This document shows positions 9,665-18,001 of a DNA stretch of 64,000 nt, piece by piece. This DNA is from JAUXFK01 sp034189035. GTDB taxonomy: Bacteria > Desulfobacterota > UBA8473. The notes under the pieces were generated by a model. It was not told the DNA's origin. It saw nothing but the letters and a program-made list of their open reading frames with translations, and did not search any database. Each line of letters opens with the position of its first letter. The first letter of the stretch is position 1. The position numbers and the translations under genes are program-made. The stretch lies in NCBI GenBank assembly GCA_034189035.1, contig JAXHVA010000005.1, forward strand, positions 33,697-97,696. Reading direction: 5' to 3'.

Positions 9665-9835
9665 CTAGGTTGATCTCTTTTCATCTGAAGATTGCCCTTT
9701 TTGAAGGTCACATTCAATAAGCCACTCCTCAATCAACTTGACGATTACACCTTTCATCGTTTGATTATTCTCTGTAGCCTTTAATTTAAAAGCATATTTG
9801 AGTTCATCAGAAATATCAACGATTAGTTTTGCCAT
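9665..9835 (-). CDS. Ribbon-helix-helix family small protein, first gene of the polysaccharide operon
   Basis: A 56-residue protein starting MAKLIVDISDELKYAFKLKA, a beta strand then two helices as in CopG/Arc/ParD RHH DNA-binding proteins. A longer frame begins at a TTG at 9847, but the ATG at 9835 has a well-placed GGAG, so I use it. It is the first gene of the run that continues into the Wza-like gene 33 bases on. No toxin gene lies next to it, so an antitoxin role is not supported. A local repressor or activator of the polysaccharide promoter, possibly acting at the palindromic region 9878-9927, is the more economical guess. That function is inference. Confidence 0.72.
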   Translation of the reverse strand: MAKLIVDISDELKYAFKLKATENNQTMKGVIVKLIEEWLIECDLQKGQSSDEKRST

Positions 9836-9877
9836 AATAAACTCCAATTTTTTAAGATAAAATCAATAGGTAATTCA

Positions 9878-9927
9878 TTACGTGATTTGATATAAATTAT
9901 AAAGATATAATTTATTACGTAAGTCAA
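9878..9927 (-). promoter_or_regulatory. Promoter/operator region between the polysaccharide operon and the radical SAM gene
   Basis: This very AT-rich intergenic stretch holds a perfect 9-bp inverted repeat (ATAAATTAT at 9892-9900, ATAATTTAT at 9907-9915), flanked by TTACGT at 9878 and ACGTAA at 9917. On the minus strand a TTGACT box (9922-9927) and a TATAAT box (9896-9901) are 20 bases apart. That is longer than the usual 17, a spacing often seen at regulated promoters. The repeats overlap these boxes, as expected of an operator. The neighbouring RHH gene is the obvious candidate regulator, but this is unproven. Confidence 0.5.
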
Positions 9928-10024
9928 GTCTTTTTTTATTTCGGTATGGATATACAATATCTTTAATTTTTTCTGCATTAGTATAGATTTATATTAGATA
10001 CTTTTATATAATGAGTGATATAAA

Positions 10025-11158
10025 ATGATTTTAATGACAAGGAATATGAAGAATTTGACGTTTTTAACAAAGACCCCAGTACGAGTAGAGTTAGCCATTA
10101 CCAATCGATGCAATCTTCACTGCACATACTGTAGCCACTTTACCAGTGCAAGGGATGTAGGCAGAGATCTGACAAAGAAAGAATGGCTCCAATTCTTTAA
10201 GGAATTGAATCGATGCGCAGTAATGAGCCTCACACTTGAAGGGGGTGAGCCCTTCTGCCGTGATGATCTGAGAGAACTTATCGATGGAATTGTTCAAAAT
10301 AGAATGCGTTATACTATCCTGAGCAATGGGACGTTAATTAACGACAAGACAGCATCCTATTTAGCTTCAACTCATCGGTGTAATGGGGTGCAGGTTTCAA
10401 TTGACGGCTCAACTCCCGAAACTCATGACGCATTTAGAGGTGAAGGGAGTTTTTCTAAGGCATTAAATGGGGTCAAACTCCTTAAGGCACAAGGTGTCCC
10501 TGTCTTTGTCCGCGTAACTATTCACAAACAGAATTTGAAGGACCTGAAAAAGATTGCCAAGCTGTTATTTGAGGAGATTGGGCTTTCTGGCTTTTCTACA
10601 AATTCTGCATCGTTTATGGGATTTTGTCGTCAAAATGCAGATGAGGTACAGCTTAGTGTTGAGGAACGTACCCTCGCAATGGCGACTCTCTTGGAACTTC
10701 AAAAGAAATATAAAGGACGTATTAGCGCGGATGCAGGTCCTCTTGCTGATGCGACAAACTGGATTGAGATGGAGCAGTTAAAACGAGAAAAAAGAGGTCG
10801 TAATCGAAGGGGGGGGTTTCTCACAGGTTGTAATGGTCCAATGTTTAAGATTGGTGTGCGCGCAGACGGCGTCATTGTACCATGTCTTCATCTGAGCCAT
10901 ATTGTGCTTGGAGAAATCAATAAAGACGATCTCAAAGATATCTGGCAAAATCATAATGAACTGATAAAACTACGACAACGAAAAAATATACCTCTTGGCG
11001 ATTTTAGATTTTGCAAGGCATGTGATTATATCAATTACTGTACAGGGAATTGCCCTGCCCTTTCCTATACGATTTTAGGAACGGTAAATCACCCGAGTCC
11101 AGATGCTTGTCTGAGACGATTCTTACAAAGTGGAGGTAAGTTACCCGATAATAGGTGA
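10025..11158 (+). CDS. Radical SAM/SPASM domain enzyme of unknown substrate
   Basis: A 377-residue enzyme with the radical SAM cluster motif CNLHCTYC near residue 30 in the setting VELAITNRCNLHCTYCSHF. The C-terminal SPASM region has GCNGPMFKIGVRADGVIVPC, then CKACDYINYC and GNCP, plus a final Cys near DACLRRF, enough to bind auxiliary Fe-S clusters. Related enzymes mature peptides or modify sugars or proteins. No precursor peptide is visible beside it. It is the only plus-strand gene of the first 34 kb, divergent from the RHH-polysaccharide operon and convergent with the DegT gene, whose 3' end it overlaps by 18 bases. The start could also be ATG at 10046, which has AAGGA upstream. Function unknown. 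Confidence 0.85.
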   Translation: MILMTRNMKNLTFLTKTPVRVELAITNRCNLHCTYCSHFTSARDVGRDLTKKEWLQFFKELNRCAVMSLTLEGGEPFCRDDLRELIDGIVQNRMRYTILSNGTLINDKTASYLASTHRCNGVQVSIDGSTPETHDAFRGEGSFSKALNGVKLLKAQGVPVFVRVTIHKQNLKDLKKIAKLLFEEIGLSGFSTNSASFMGFCRQNADEVQLSVEERTLAMATLLELQKKYKGRISADAGPLADATNWIEMEQLKREKRGRNRRGGFLTGCNGPMFKIGVRADGVIVPCLHLSHIVLGEINKDDLKDIWQNHNELIKLRQRKNIPLGDFRFCKACDYINYCTGNCPALSYTILGTVNHPSPDACLRRFLQSGGKLPDNR

Positions 11159-12193
11159 TTCTAATTTCCTTACTGTTTTAATTACCCTACTCATTTCTTC
11201 ATTGGTAAGGGATGGATAGATAGGGATAGACAAAGCGCTTTTAAATACAATATCTGTTTTTGGAAAATCAGATAGATTCAGATAGTGGTGTAATGGGCGC
11301 CATACAGGCCGTTCGCAGTAAACACCTTCTCTTTTAATCCTTTTAAGGGCTATTTCAATATCTTTTTCAATCCTTATAACATAACGGTAAAAGATATGCT
11401 CCCTATCAGGAAATTCTGTTGGCAAAACTGCAGGAAAATTTACTAACTCTTTTGAATACCTTTTTGCAATAGCCCTCCTTCTCTTTAAAAATAACGGCAA
11501 CCTCTTAAGTTGACTGATCCCCAAAGCACCTTGAACATCAGTCATCTTATAGTTAAAACGGATTTTATAGTCATCCCTGTTGTCGTAGTCACAAAGATCT
11601 TTAACCTTCTTAAGGAGACTTTCAGAGTTTGAAAGGACCATGCCCCCTTCTCCGGTTGCAATCACTTTAGTTGCATAAAAGGAAAATATAGACAAGATGC
11701 CGAAACTCCCCACATACTTCCCTTTGTATGCTCCACCCAGGGCCTGGGCACAGTCTTCTATTAGTGGAATTCTGAGTGAAAGGAGTCCTTCCAAATTAGC
11801 AGGAAGGCCAAAGATGTGAGGCACAATAATTGCCTTTGTTCTTTTATTCAGAGATTCTTCTACCCTTTTTACATCAATATTGAAGCTATTCGTCTCAATG
11901 TCAACAATTCTTGGAGTTGCTCCTGTATAATGTATCACATTCAGCAACGCAGTACATACATAGCTAGGGATGATTACTTCGTCTCCTCTTCCTATTTCTA
12001 AGGCCATCATGGCCAGATGGAGGGCAGAGGTTCCAGAATTTGTCGCTACACCTCCCTTGACTCCAATAAATTCAGAGAGGGCATCTTCAAATCTCTTTAC
12101 ATATTCCCCCTGAGAGATATACCCGGACTTTAACACTTGAATCACTGCATTGAAATCTCTACTTATAAGTGTGGGTTTTGAATGTGGGATCAT
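11141..12193 (-). CDS. DegT/DnrJ/EryC1/StrS family PLP-dependent sugar aminotransferase
   Basis: A 350-residue enzyme of the family that makes amino sugars from nucleotide-linked keto sugars. It has the substrate-binding segment GVATNSGTSALHLAM and IPLIEDCAQALGG (PLP-ring Asp). The Schiff-base lysine lies in FSFYATKVIATGEGG. Length is typical or slightly short. It probably supplies an amino sugar for the surface polysaccharide; the exact sugar cannot be assigned because no dedicated dehydratase or epimerase is in the window. It starts 6 bases after the HD-GYP gene ends, so the two are likely co-transcribed. Confidence 0.92.
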   Translation of the reverse strand: MIPHSKPTLISRDFNAVIQVLKSGYISQGEYVKRFEDALSEFIGVKGGVATNSGTSALHLAMMALEIGRGDEVIIPSYVCTALLNVIHYTGATPRIVDIETNSFNIDVKRVEESLNKRTKAIIVPHIFGLPANLEGLLSLRIPLIEDCAQALGGAYKGKYVGSFGILSIFSFYATKVIATGEGGMVLSNSESLLKKVKDLCDYDNRDDYKIRFNYKMTDVQGALGISQLKRLPLFLKRRRAIAKRYSKELVNFPAVLPTEFPDREHIFYRYVIRIEKDIEIALKRIKREGVYCERPVWRPLHHYLNLSDFPKTDIVFKSALSIPIYPSLTNEEMSRVIKTVRKLESPIIG

Positions 12194-12199
12194 AGAAGC

Positions 12200-13312
12200 C
12201 TATTCAGGGATATCTCTTTTATCAATGGCTTCACTTATGTGAAGCAATGGCTCATTTGCCAGTTTGATAATATCCCTCTCCTTCATTTTTTTCCCCTGAG
12301 GGTCAACGAGGGTCTCAATGGTTGGACTGAGTGGATATGACTTGTTCGTTTCGATTACTCTTCCAATGGCACCTGAATTTAATTTCACAATACTGTACAA
12401 AGGAAATATAGACAATCGCTCAATCAGTGCTTTTAAAATATGAGATGAGAATACTCCCTCCTTTGTTTCTTTCATGATCTCTTTCATCGCATGATGGGGA
12501 AGAAGGTATCCTCGGTATGGCCTGGAATGCGAAAGGGCTTCATATACATCAGCAATCCCAATAATCTTGGCATACTCATGGATATCTTCTCCTTTTATCC
12601 CTTTTAAATACCCTGTCCCATTGCTTCTCTCATGCTCTTGCAAGATAGTTTTCTTAAGCCAGGCATGTTCTTCTCCTAAATTAGTTAGAATCTCAAGTCC
12701 ATATTCAGGATGCCTTTTTACGATATCATACTCTTTTTGACTTAATAAACCTGGTTTATAGATTATACTACTTGGTATTTTACACATGCCAATATCATGG
12801 AGGAACGCGGCAACTCCCACTTGGATCAGTCTCTCTTTTTCATATTTGAGACCAATACCAATATCTATTGCCAAAACAGCTACATTGACGCAATGGACTG
12901 CCATATCATCAAGAGATTGTTCAATGGAATAAAATTTAATCAAAAGCGAGTTCTCTTTTTGTCCGTTTAGATATTTGTGTAACGCAGGCTCATATGATTG
13001 AAGGCTGTCTATAATCTTTTCTGCAATCGTAAACAGTTTGTCTATTTTAAAATATCCCCCGTCCTTAATCTTGGCAATGATACCCCTCATATGATGAAGT
13101 GATTCTTCATAAACCTCATTGGGGTCTAATGCGAATCGGTTGAAGATCTTTTCTGTAGTGATTTTGTCAAAATTGGGCTGTGTATTAGGAGACTCCTCTA
13201 ACATATCCAATTCTCTAAAATTTATTTCATCTTTCAAGGTAACGTTTCTCTTTGAAGTCCTCTCATCCCTTGACTCTAATTCTCTTTTAATGAGATCCTT
13301 TAATTCTGCCAT
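12200..13312 (-). CDS. HD-GYP-like domain protein (degenerate GYP motif)
   Basis: A 370-residue cytoplasmic protein without an obvious receiver domain. The HD motif is intact (GVAAFLHDIGMCKIPSSI), and a second metal-site region reads LQEHERSNGTGYLKG. In canonical HD-GYP phosphodiesterases this is HHExxDGxGYP. Here the first His is Glu, Asp is Asn, and Pro is Leu, so cyclic-di-GMP hydrolysis may be altered or lost. Later family features (AKIIGIADVYEALSHSRPYR) are good. The first 100 residues are charged and probably flexible. It lies between an ExeA-like ATPase and a sugar aminotransferase, and a PilZ gene is nearby, so a role in controlling polysaccharide production is plausible. Confidence 0.85.
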   Translation of the reverse strand: MAELKDLIKRELESRDERTSKRNVTLKDEINFRELDMLEESPNTQPNFDKITTEKIFNRFALDPNEVYEESLHHMRGIIAKIKDGGYFKIDKLFTIAEKIIDSLQSYEPALHKYLNGQKENSLLIKFYSIEQSLDDMAVHCVNVAVLAIDIGIGLKYEKERLIQVGVAAFLHDIGMCKIPSSIIYKPGLLSQKEYDIVKRHPEYGLEILTNLGEEHAWLKKTILQEHERSNGTGYLKGIKGEDIHEYAKIIGIADVYEALSHSRPYRGYLLPHHAMKEIMKETKEGVFSSHILKALIERLSIFPLYSIVKLNSGAIGRVIETNKSYPLSPTIETLVDPQGKKMKERDIIKLANEPLLHISEAIDKRDIPE

Positions 13313-13324
13313 AATATAAAAACC

Positions 13325-14125
13325 TCAAGTCTGTTCATTGATGGATTCTAATACGATATTGGAGTTGACTATTTTTTCTTTTTTGCTATAGGCTATAAGA
13401 AGGCTTAAATCAGATATGTTGTTTATTTTTCTAGGGATTCCCTGGCTATATTCACATATCTTATCTACCGCTTTATCTGTAAAGATATTCCGGGTTAAAC
13501 CCGCTGTCTTCAAGCGAAAGTGTATGTATCTCTCGGTTTCGGATCGATTTAATGGTTTTAGATGGTATTTTATGGCAATTCTTTGCTCCAGTTGAGGCAT
13601 TTTTGATATTCCATATTTCAACTCCGGCTGGCCGATTAGGATTAAAGTCAACAAAAAACGATTGTCAAGTTGGAAATTTAACAGGAGTCTAATCTCTTCC
13701 ATAACATGTCGGTCATCAATGATCAGGTGAGCTTCATCAATGATTAGTATTGTTTCTCTTTCTTTTTTTACATTCTCCAGCAGTTTGTTATTTATCGCAT
13801 GAAGTATACTTACTTTTTGCTTGAAATTGTTTGTAATTCCCATTTGAAACAGGATCTCTTTTAAAAAAGAAACAGGAGGCAAGAAAGGATTTGCTATGAG
13901 GATGACTTCGAATCGTTTATCCAGCAGATTCCGAAGCAGAACACGGCTTAGAAGTGTTTTTCCGCAACCTATTTCCCCAGTCAATATCGCCGCACCTTTA
14001 CGTCCCTTAACCGCATAAAGTAACCTCATTAAAGCCTCTTCGTGTTTGTCAGAAAGGTACAAGAATCGCGGGTCTGGAACATTCTCAAATGGAGGCTCTC
14101 TCAGTCCCCAGAAATTTTCATACAT
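13325..14125 (-). CDS. ExeA-like AAA ATPase
   Basis: A 266-residue ATPase of the ExeA/GspA type. It begins with the typical MYENFWGLREPPFENVPDPR and has Walker A ILTGEIGCGKTLLSRVLL near residue 50 and Walker B ILIIDEAHLI near 130. A sensor region IGQPELKYGI and an arginine-rich C-terminal lid follow. There is no peptidoglycan-binding domain, unlike full-length ExeA. Related stand-alone ATPases are common in exopolysaccharide clusters, including those linked to PEP-CTERM systems, which fits the position here. It is the first gene after a good promoter at 14153-14182 and precedes the HD-GYP gene by 12 bases. Confidence 0.88.
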   Translation of the reverse strand: MYENFWGLREPPFENVPDPRFLYLSDKHEEALMRLLYAVKGRKGAAILTGEIGCGKTLLSRVLLRNLLDKRFEVILIANPFLPPVSFLKEILFQMGITNNFKQKVSILHAINNKLLENVKKERETILIIDEAHLIIDDRHVMEEIRLLLNFQLDNRFLLTLILIGQPELKYGISKMPQLEQRIAIKYHLKPLNRSETERYIHFRLKTAGLTRNIFTDKAVDKICEYSQGIPRKINNISDLSLLIAYSKKEKIVNSNIVLESINEQT

Positions 14126-14152
14126 AACAGAAACACATTTTTATTAAATAGA

Positions 14153-14182
14153 TGTATAATTATATATGGAACTAGCTGTCAA
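14153..14182 (-). promoter_or_regulatory. Sigma-70-type promoter for the ATPase/HD-GYP/aminotransferase unit
   Basis: On the minus strand a perfect TTGACA box (14177-14182) is followed after 18 bases by TATACA (14153-14158). The boxes lie 28 bases upstream of the ATPase ATG. Confidence 0.55.
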
Positions 14183-14222
14183 TGATACACATCGACCAAA
14201 CAACAGATAAACTTCAATTTTT

Positions 14223-15377
14223 TTATTCGTTTACTATTTTCGATTTTTTACTCCCTACCTCCAGTATGGTTACAAGTCCGACAATTATTGCCGCCTGGAC
14301 CAGTAAAAGGAGAGCATCTAACGTACGAGCATATCGAAGAGCGATTGAACCGATTCCCATACACACGCAAAGCAAAAAAATAAAGATAACGCTTTTTTTT
14401 TCACTACTTAGAAGTATGGCCAGGCGATGATGAAGGTGATCCCTTCCCACATAGTCTATCCATTCTCTGAAATTCGTAACCCTTTTAGTTGCTATCCTTG
14501 TTATTGTTATATAGGTCATGTCAAAAATGAATATCCAAAAGATAAGTAAAGGGGTCGCTAGAGAGACGATCGGATTATTATCCGCCCACTCACCGAGTAT
14601 GGCAAGACATGCTAAAGTAAATCCTAAGAAGTTGCTTCCTGCATCACCCAAAAATATAGTAGCAGGGTTGTTTATCCTGAAATTATAAGGTAAGAATCCT
14701 ATACAACTGCCTACAATAGCAATAGCTATCCAGCCAAAGTAAGGCTGATTCGTTTGAAAAGCAACGATCCCAATAAAAAAGGCAGTAATGATCCCTAAAC
14801 CTGAAGCTAACCCATCCATCCCGTCAAAAAAATTAAAAGAATTGGTAATACCAATCACCCATAAAAACGTTAAGAAAACATTGAGCTCCATTCCTAAAGG
14901 GATTTTAGTAAAAAGGTTTAATACGATTCCAGAGTGAACAACTATTAAGGTCGCTATAATCTGGATAAGTAGTTTTATCCATGCCTTTACTCCATAGATA
15001 TCGTCTATTACACTTACAAGAAAAATGAGGAATCCACCAGATAAGATGCCCAATAATGATCTTGTAAAGATATTATTACTGTAAACAGCTACAAAAAATG
15101 CAATATATATAGGGATACCTCCTAATAAAGGAGTAGCTTGTTTATGAACTTTTCTATCATCTGGATAATCAAGAGCTCCCCATTTCTTTGCAAAATGTCT
15201 TATAATGGGGGTTAAAGTAAAAGAAAGACAAAAGGATAAGAAAAGGATATAGAGCCACCTAAAACCCTCTCTAAAAAACAGTCCTTTGTTATATGGAACT
15301 AATAAGACAATAAGAACGAAGAGGATAACGAAATAGAAAGTCTTTAATAAATTTGAGCTTATTCTAGATGTTTCCAA
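14223..15377 (-). CDS. Undecaprenyl-phosphate sugar-1-phosphate transferase (WecA/TagO-like, MraY family)
   Basis: A 384-residue membrane enzyme with about ten membrane segments. It would start glycan synthesis by moving GlcNAc-1-P or a similar residue from a UDP-sugar onto undecaprenyl phosphate. Family motifs are clear: LDYPDDRKVHKQATPLLGG, then NSFNFFDGMDGLASGLG, then ATIFLGDAGSNFLGF. The His-rich loop GRDHLHHRL marks WecA/TagO-type rather than MraY-type enzymes. The start is TTG at 15377, because a stop codon lies two codons upstream in frame; AAAGG sits 8 bases away. It probably initiates the polymer exported by the Wza/Wzc/Wzm/Wzt genes nearby. The exact sugar is unknown. Confidence 0.9.
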   Translation of the reverse strand: METSRISSNLLKTFYFVILFVLIVLLVPYNKGLFFREGFRWLYILFLSFCLSFTLTPIIRHFAKKWGALDYPDDRKVHKQATPLLGGIPIYIAFFVAVYSNNIFTRSLLGILSGGFLIFLVSVIDDIYGVKAWIKLLIQIIATLIVVHSGIVLNLFTKIPLGMELNVFLTFLWVIGITNSFNFFDGMDGLASGLGIITAFFIGIVAFQTNQPYFGWIAIAIVGSCIGFLPYNFRINNPATIFLGDAGSNFLGFTLACLAILGEWADNNPIVSLATPLLIFWIFIFDMTYITITRIATKRVTNFREWIDYVGRDHLHHRLAILLSSEKKSVIFIFLLCVCMGIGSIALRYARTLDALLLLVQAAIIVGLVTILEVGSKKSKIVNE

Positions 15378-15494
15378 ATATCATGCCTTTTAGCCATTGA
15401 AAGGTAATCGTCTTTTTTTCGTGTAAATACAGTTAATTATTATTCTTCAAAGAAACTTCAAGTTCATTGAGAAAACTCAAGAATAACCAAACGA

Positions 15495-15980
15495 TTATTT
15501 TCTAAAAAACCATTTGCGGATAAAAGCAAGACGGGGTTTTTCCTCTTTTCTTTTCTCTTTCATTATGAATCGTTTTAGTGCCTCGCTATTCTCTTCATTT
15601 AGGTTTGTAAAAGACAAACCCACATTATAGAGAAAATCATTGTCTTCCGGAGTTAGGTCATACCATCTAACCTCTGCCTCTGCATTTATCGTTTTCGAAC
15701 AAGACGGTAAATCAAGCTCTAGCTGTATTGTATTCTTTCCTGAAACGGATACAGAAGAAGCGATATGAAGACCATTAATCTGGACAGTATTCGTCTTTAG
15801 AGAAACTCCTCTTGTAGAAACACTTATTGTTTTTCCCTGAATCACCCCTGATGAAAAATCCCTGTCAATACACTTACTCACTATTATAAACCGTGCATCC
15901 AGTGTGATATTTATTCTTGGATGCCTCCGCCTCTCAAACCTTTTTGGATGTAACATTTTTTCTCTCTTATCCATAGTCAT
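15495..15980 (-). CDS. PilZ domain protein
   Basis: A 161-residue cytoplasmic protein. The cyclic-di-GMP-binding arginines are present in FERRRHPRINI. The second motif, normally D/NxSxxG, reads SVSTRGVSL, with Ser in place of Asp/Asn, so binding may be weaker. The C-terminus VGLSFTNLNEENSEALKRFI is typical of the family. Lying between the amidase and the polysaccharide-initiation gene, and close to the HD-GYP-like gene, it could carry a cyclic-di-GMP signal to surface-polysaccharide synthesis. Confidence 0.83.
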   Translation of the reverse strand: MTMDKREKMLHPKRFERRRHPRINITLDARFIIVSKCIDRDFSSGVIQGKTISVSTRGVSLKTNTVQINGLHIASSVSVSGKNTIQLELDLPSCSKTINAEAEVRWYDLTPEDNDFLYNVGLSFTNLNEENSEALKRFIMKEKRKEEKPRLAFIRKWFFRK

Positions 15981-16127
15981 TTCTAAATTCGTTCTTTGAA
16001 CGGTTTGTAATTATTACCCTTTTTTCAGCTATTTTAAGAAGCATAATAAATCAGTTACAAAGAGATGTTTTAATGATCAATCAAAAGAACTCTTATATTA
16101 TAAATTATTAAATTATCAGCAGTTCTG

Positions 16128-17843
16128 TTAATATGCAGCCAATTTTATACCGTTAATATATCCTCTTATACCAGAAAATATAGAAGAGGCAATCGTCTCA
16201 AGGTAATCGTCTTTTTTAAGCCTCTTCTCCTCTATATTATTACTTATAAAAGAAACCTCCACCAAAATACTTGGCATATCTGCTCCGATAAGTACATAAA
16301 AAGGAGCCTGTTTTACTCCAATATCTTTTATGTTTGAGTATTTGGAACGCATGCCTTTAATTAAAGATTTTTGAACATAAACAGCCAGCCTATTGGACTC
16401 ATTGATCTTCGAATTCATTAAAATTTCGCGTAAAACGTCTTGAAGATCACTTATATTCAAGGTAGTTGTTGCATTTTCTCTGGCTGCTACTTCTGCAGCA
16501 CTCTCATCAGTGGAAAGGTTTAAAGAGTATGTCCCAATCCCACTAACGTTTTTATGGGAACTCGCGTTTGCGTGAATAGATATGAATAGATCAGCCTTTC
16601 GAGTGATAGCAATAGCGGTTCTCTCCTCCAGTGGAACAAAACGATCATCTCTTCTTGTCAGGACAACTTCACAGCCTAGCCTTTCCTTAATAACGGATTC
16701 GAGTTTTTTAGCGATATTTAAAACAACGTCTTTTTCTTTCAAACCTGTTGGTCCAATGGCTCCCGGATCACGTCCTCCATGTCCTGGGTCAATTACTATC
16801 TTACCGATACCAAGGCTCAACTGTTGGGTTAAGGTTGGAGCCTTGTCCTTGTTTGATATAGAAGTTCTTTTAGTAAGAGATTCGCTACCTGTTACATCAA
16901 TCACTATTCTAAAAGGGCTCTCCAAAGGAAAGACCTTATAGCTTTTAATACTCTCGATATCCAATACAACTCTTACTATGTCATCTCTGTATTGCCCTGC
17001 CCTGGCTCTCTTTAAAAGACCATCATTTATGGGAATCGGTTGGCATAAATCCGGGCTGAGCCTTGTATTTAACAAATCTACATACAAACGTGGAGGTTTT
17101 TTATGAGACGGGTCACTCTTCAATAGATGGCTCTTATAGGAGACATTTTTCTTGAGATCAATCACTACTCTGCTGTTATCTGGATTAGACCAATGCCTTA
17201 TCCTGGTTACCTGTACAGGATTATCTCTTTTCTTGCTGGATGACTTTTTAGATGTAACTACAGGCTTATACTTCTCTAATCTATTCAACCTTATCTTGGC
17301 CTTTTTGGATAGGTTTCCTTTTGGAAATTTAGTAATAACTTTAGAATATTCTATGTAAGCCTTTGTTTTATAATTCTTATGCATATCGTAAATCTCTGCA
17401 ATTCTGAACTGGGCATCATCGGCTATTTTGCTTCTTTGATATGTTTTTATCAGTCTTTGATAGATCCGAATCGCTTTATTCAAATCAGAGTTCCTGTTTG
17501 AATAACCGTATAGATCTTGATAGAGATTCCCTACCATATACATAGCATTATCAGCCCTAGAGCTTCTTGGGCATTTTTTATAAACCTTTTCAAATTTCCT
17601 GGCACAAGTTATCCAGTTAACCCTGTATCTCCTCTTTGCATTTGAAGCCTTCAAGGAGTTAAACTCCTTGATTGCTGATTGATAAAGAGCCTTACAACTT
17701 TCTGAGTACGCATTGGACGAAAACGAAAGGCCAATAAAAATAACACAAAAAAACAAAACACTAGCACGTAAAGATAAAAGCTCGTTTTCTTTATTAGACT
17801 TCAGGTTTAATTGTGAACATAATTTTATCATAGTATTGTTCAC
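16128..17843 (-). CDS. N-acetylmuramoyl-L-alanine amidase with TPR and AMIN domains
   Basis: A 571-residue exported cell-wall hydrolase. A signal-like hydrophobic stretch (ASVLFFCVIFIGLSF, about residue 28) is followed by TPR-like repeats to about 205. Next is an AMIN domain (VTRIRHWSNPDNSRVVIDL, about 210-310), which targets related enzymes to peptidoglycan. An Amidase_3 domain follows with the zinc ligands in IVIDPGHGGRDPGAIG, LEERTAIA, ADLFISIHANAS and SILVEVSFISN. It would cut the stem peptide from MurNAc, typically during septum splitting. The start is GTG at 17843 or ATG at 17831; neither has a strong ribosome site. The added TPR part is shared with a subset of deltaproteobacterial amidases. 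Confidence 0.93.
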   Translation of the reverse strand: MNNTMIKLCSQLNLKSNKENELLSLRASVLFFCVIFIGLSFSSNAYSESCKALYQSAIKEFNSLKASNAKRRYRVNWITCARKFEKVYKKCPRSSRADNAMYMVGNLYQDLYGYSNRNSDLNKAIRIYQRLIKTYQRSKIADDAQFRIAEIYDMHKNYKTKAYIEYSKVITKFPKGNLSKKAKIRLNRLEKYKPVVTSKKSSSKKRDNPVQVTRIRHWSNPDNSRVVIDLKKNVSYKSHLLKSDPSHKKPPRLYVDLLNTRLSPDLCQPIPINDGLLKRARAGQYRDDIVRVVLDIESIKSYKVFPLESPFRIVIDVTGSESLTKRTSISNKDKAPTLTQQLSLGIGKIVIDPGHGGRDPGAIGPTGLKEKDVVLNIAKKLESVIKERLGCEVVLTRRDDRFVPLEERTAIAITRKADLFISIHANASSHKNVSGIGTYSLNLSTDESAAEVAARENATTTLNISDLQDVLREILMNSKINESNRLAVYVQKSLIKGMRSKYSNIKDIGVKQAPFYVLIGADMPSILVEVSFISNNIEEKRLKKDDYLETIASSIFSGIRGYINGIKLAAY

Positions 17844-18001
17844 TCACATCAATCCAGAAATAAGCAGTGTATTCTTGCTCGCCCTGTAGAATTTCGCCTT
17901 GCGAACCCCTAGAGGGATTCGAATGAGGGAACATGTTCTATGGACGGTGAACTCTTTGTTTTTATTGACCTCGAACACAATCGTCTATTTCTAGATAAAC
18001 A

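Noticed and set aside
9665..9835. Antitoxin of a toxin-antitoxin pair
   Set aside because: The adjacent gene is a Wza lipoprotein and no small toxin-like frame exists on either side.
17900..17960. TTCGAAT-containing stretch resembling a tRNA T-loop
   Set aside because: The flanking bases do not pair into a T-stem and no anticodon or acceptor stem can be formed around it.
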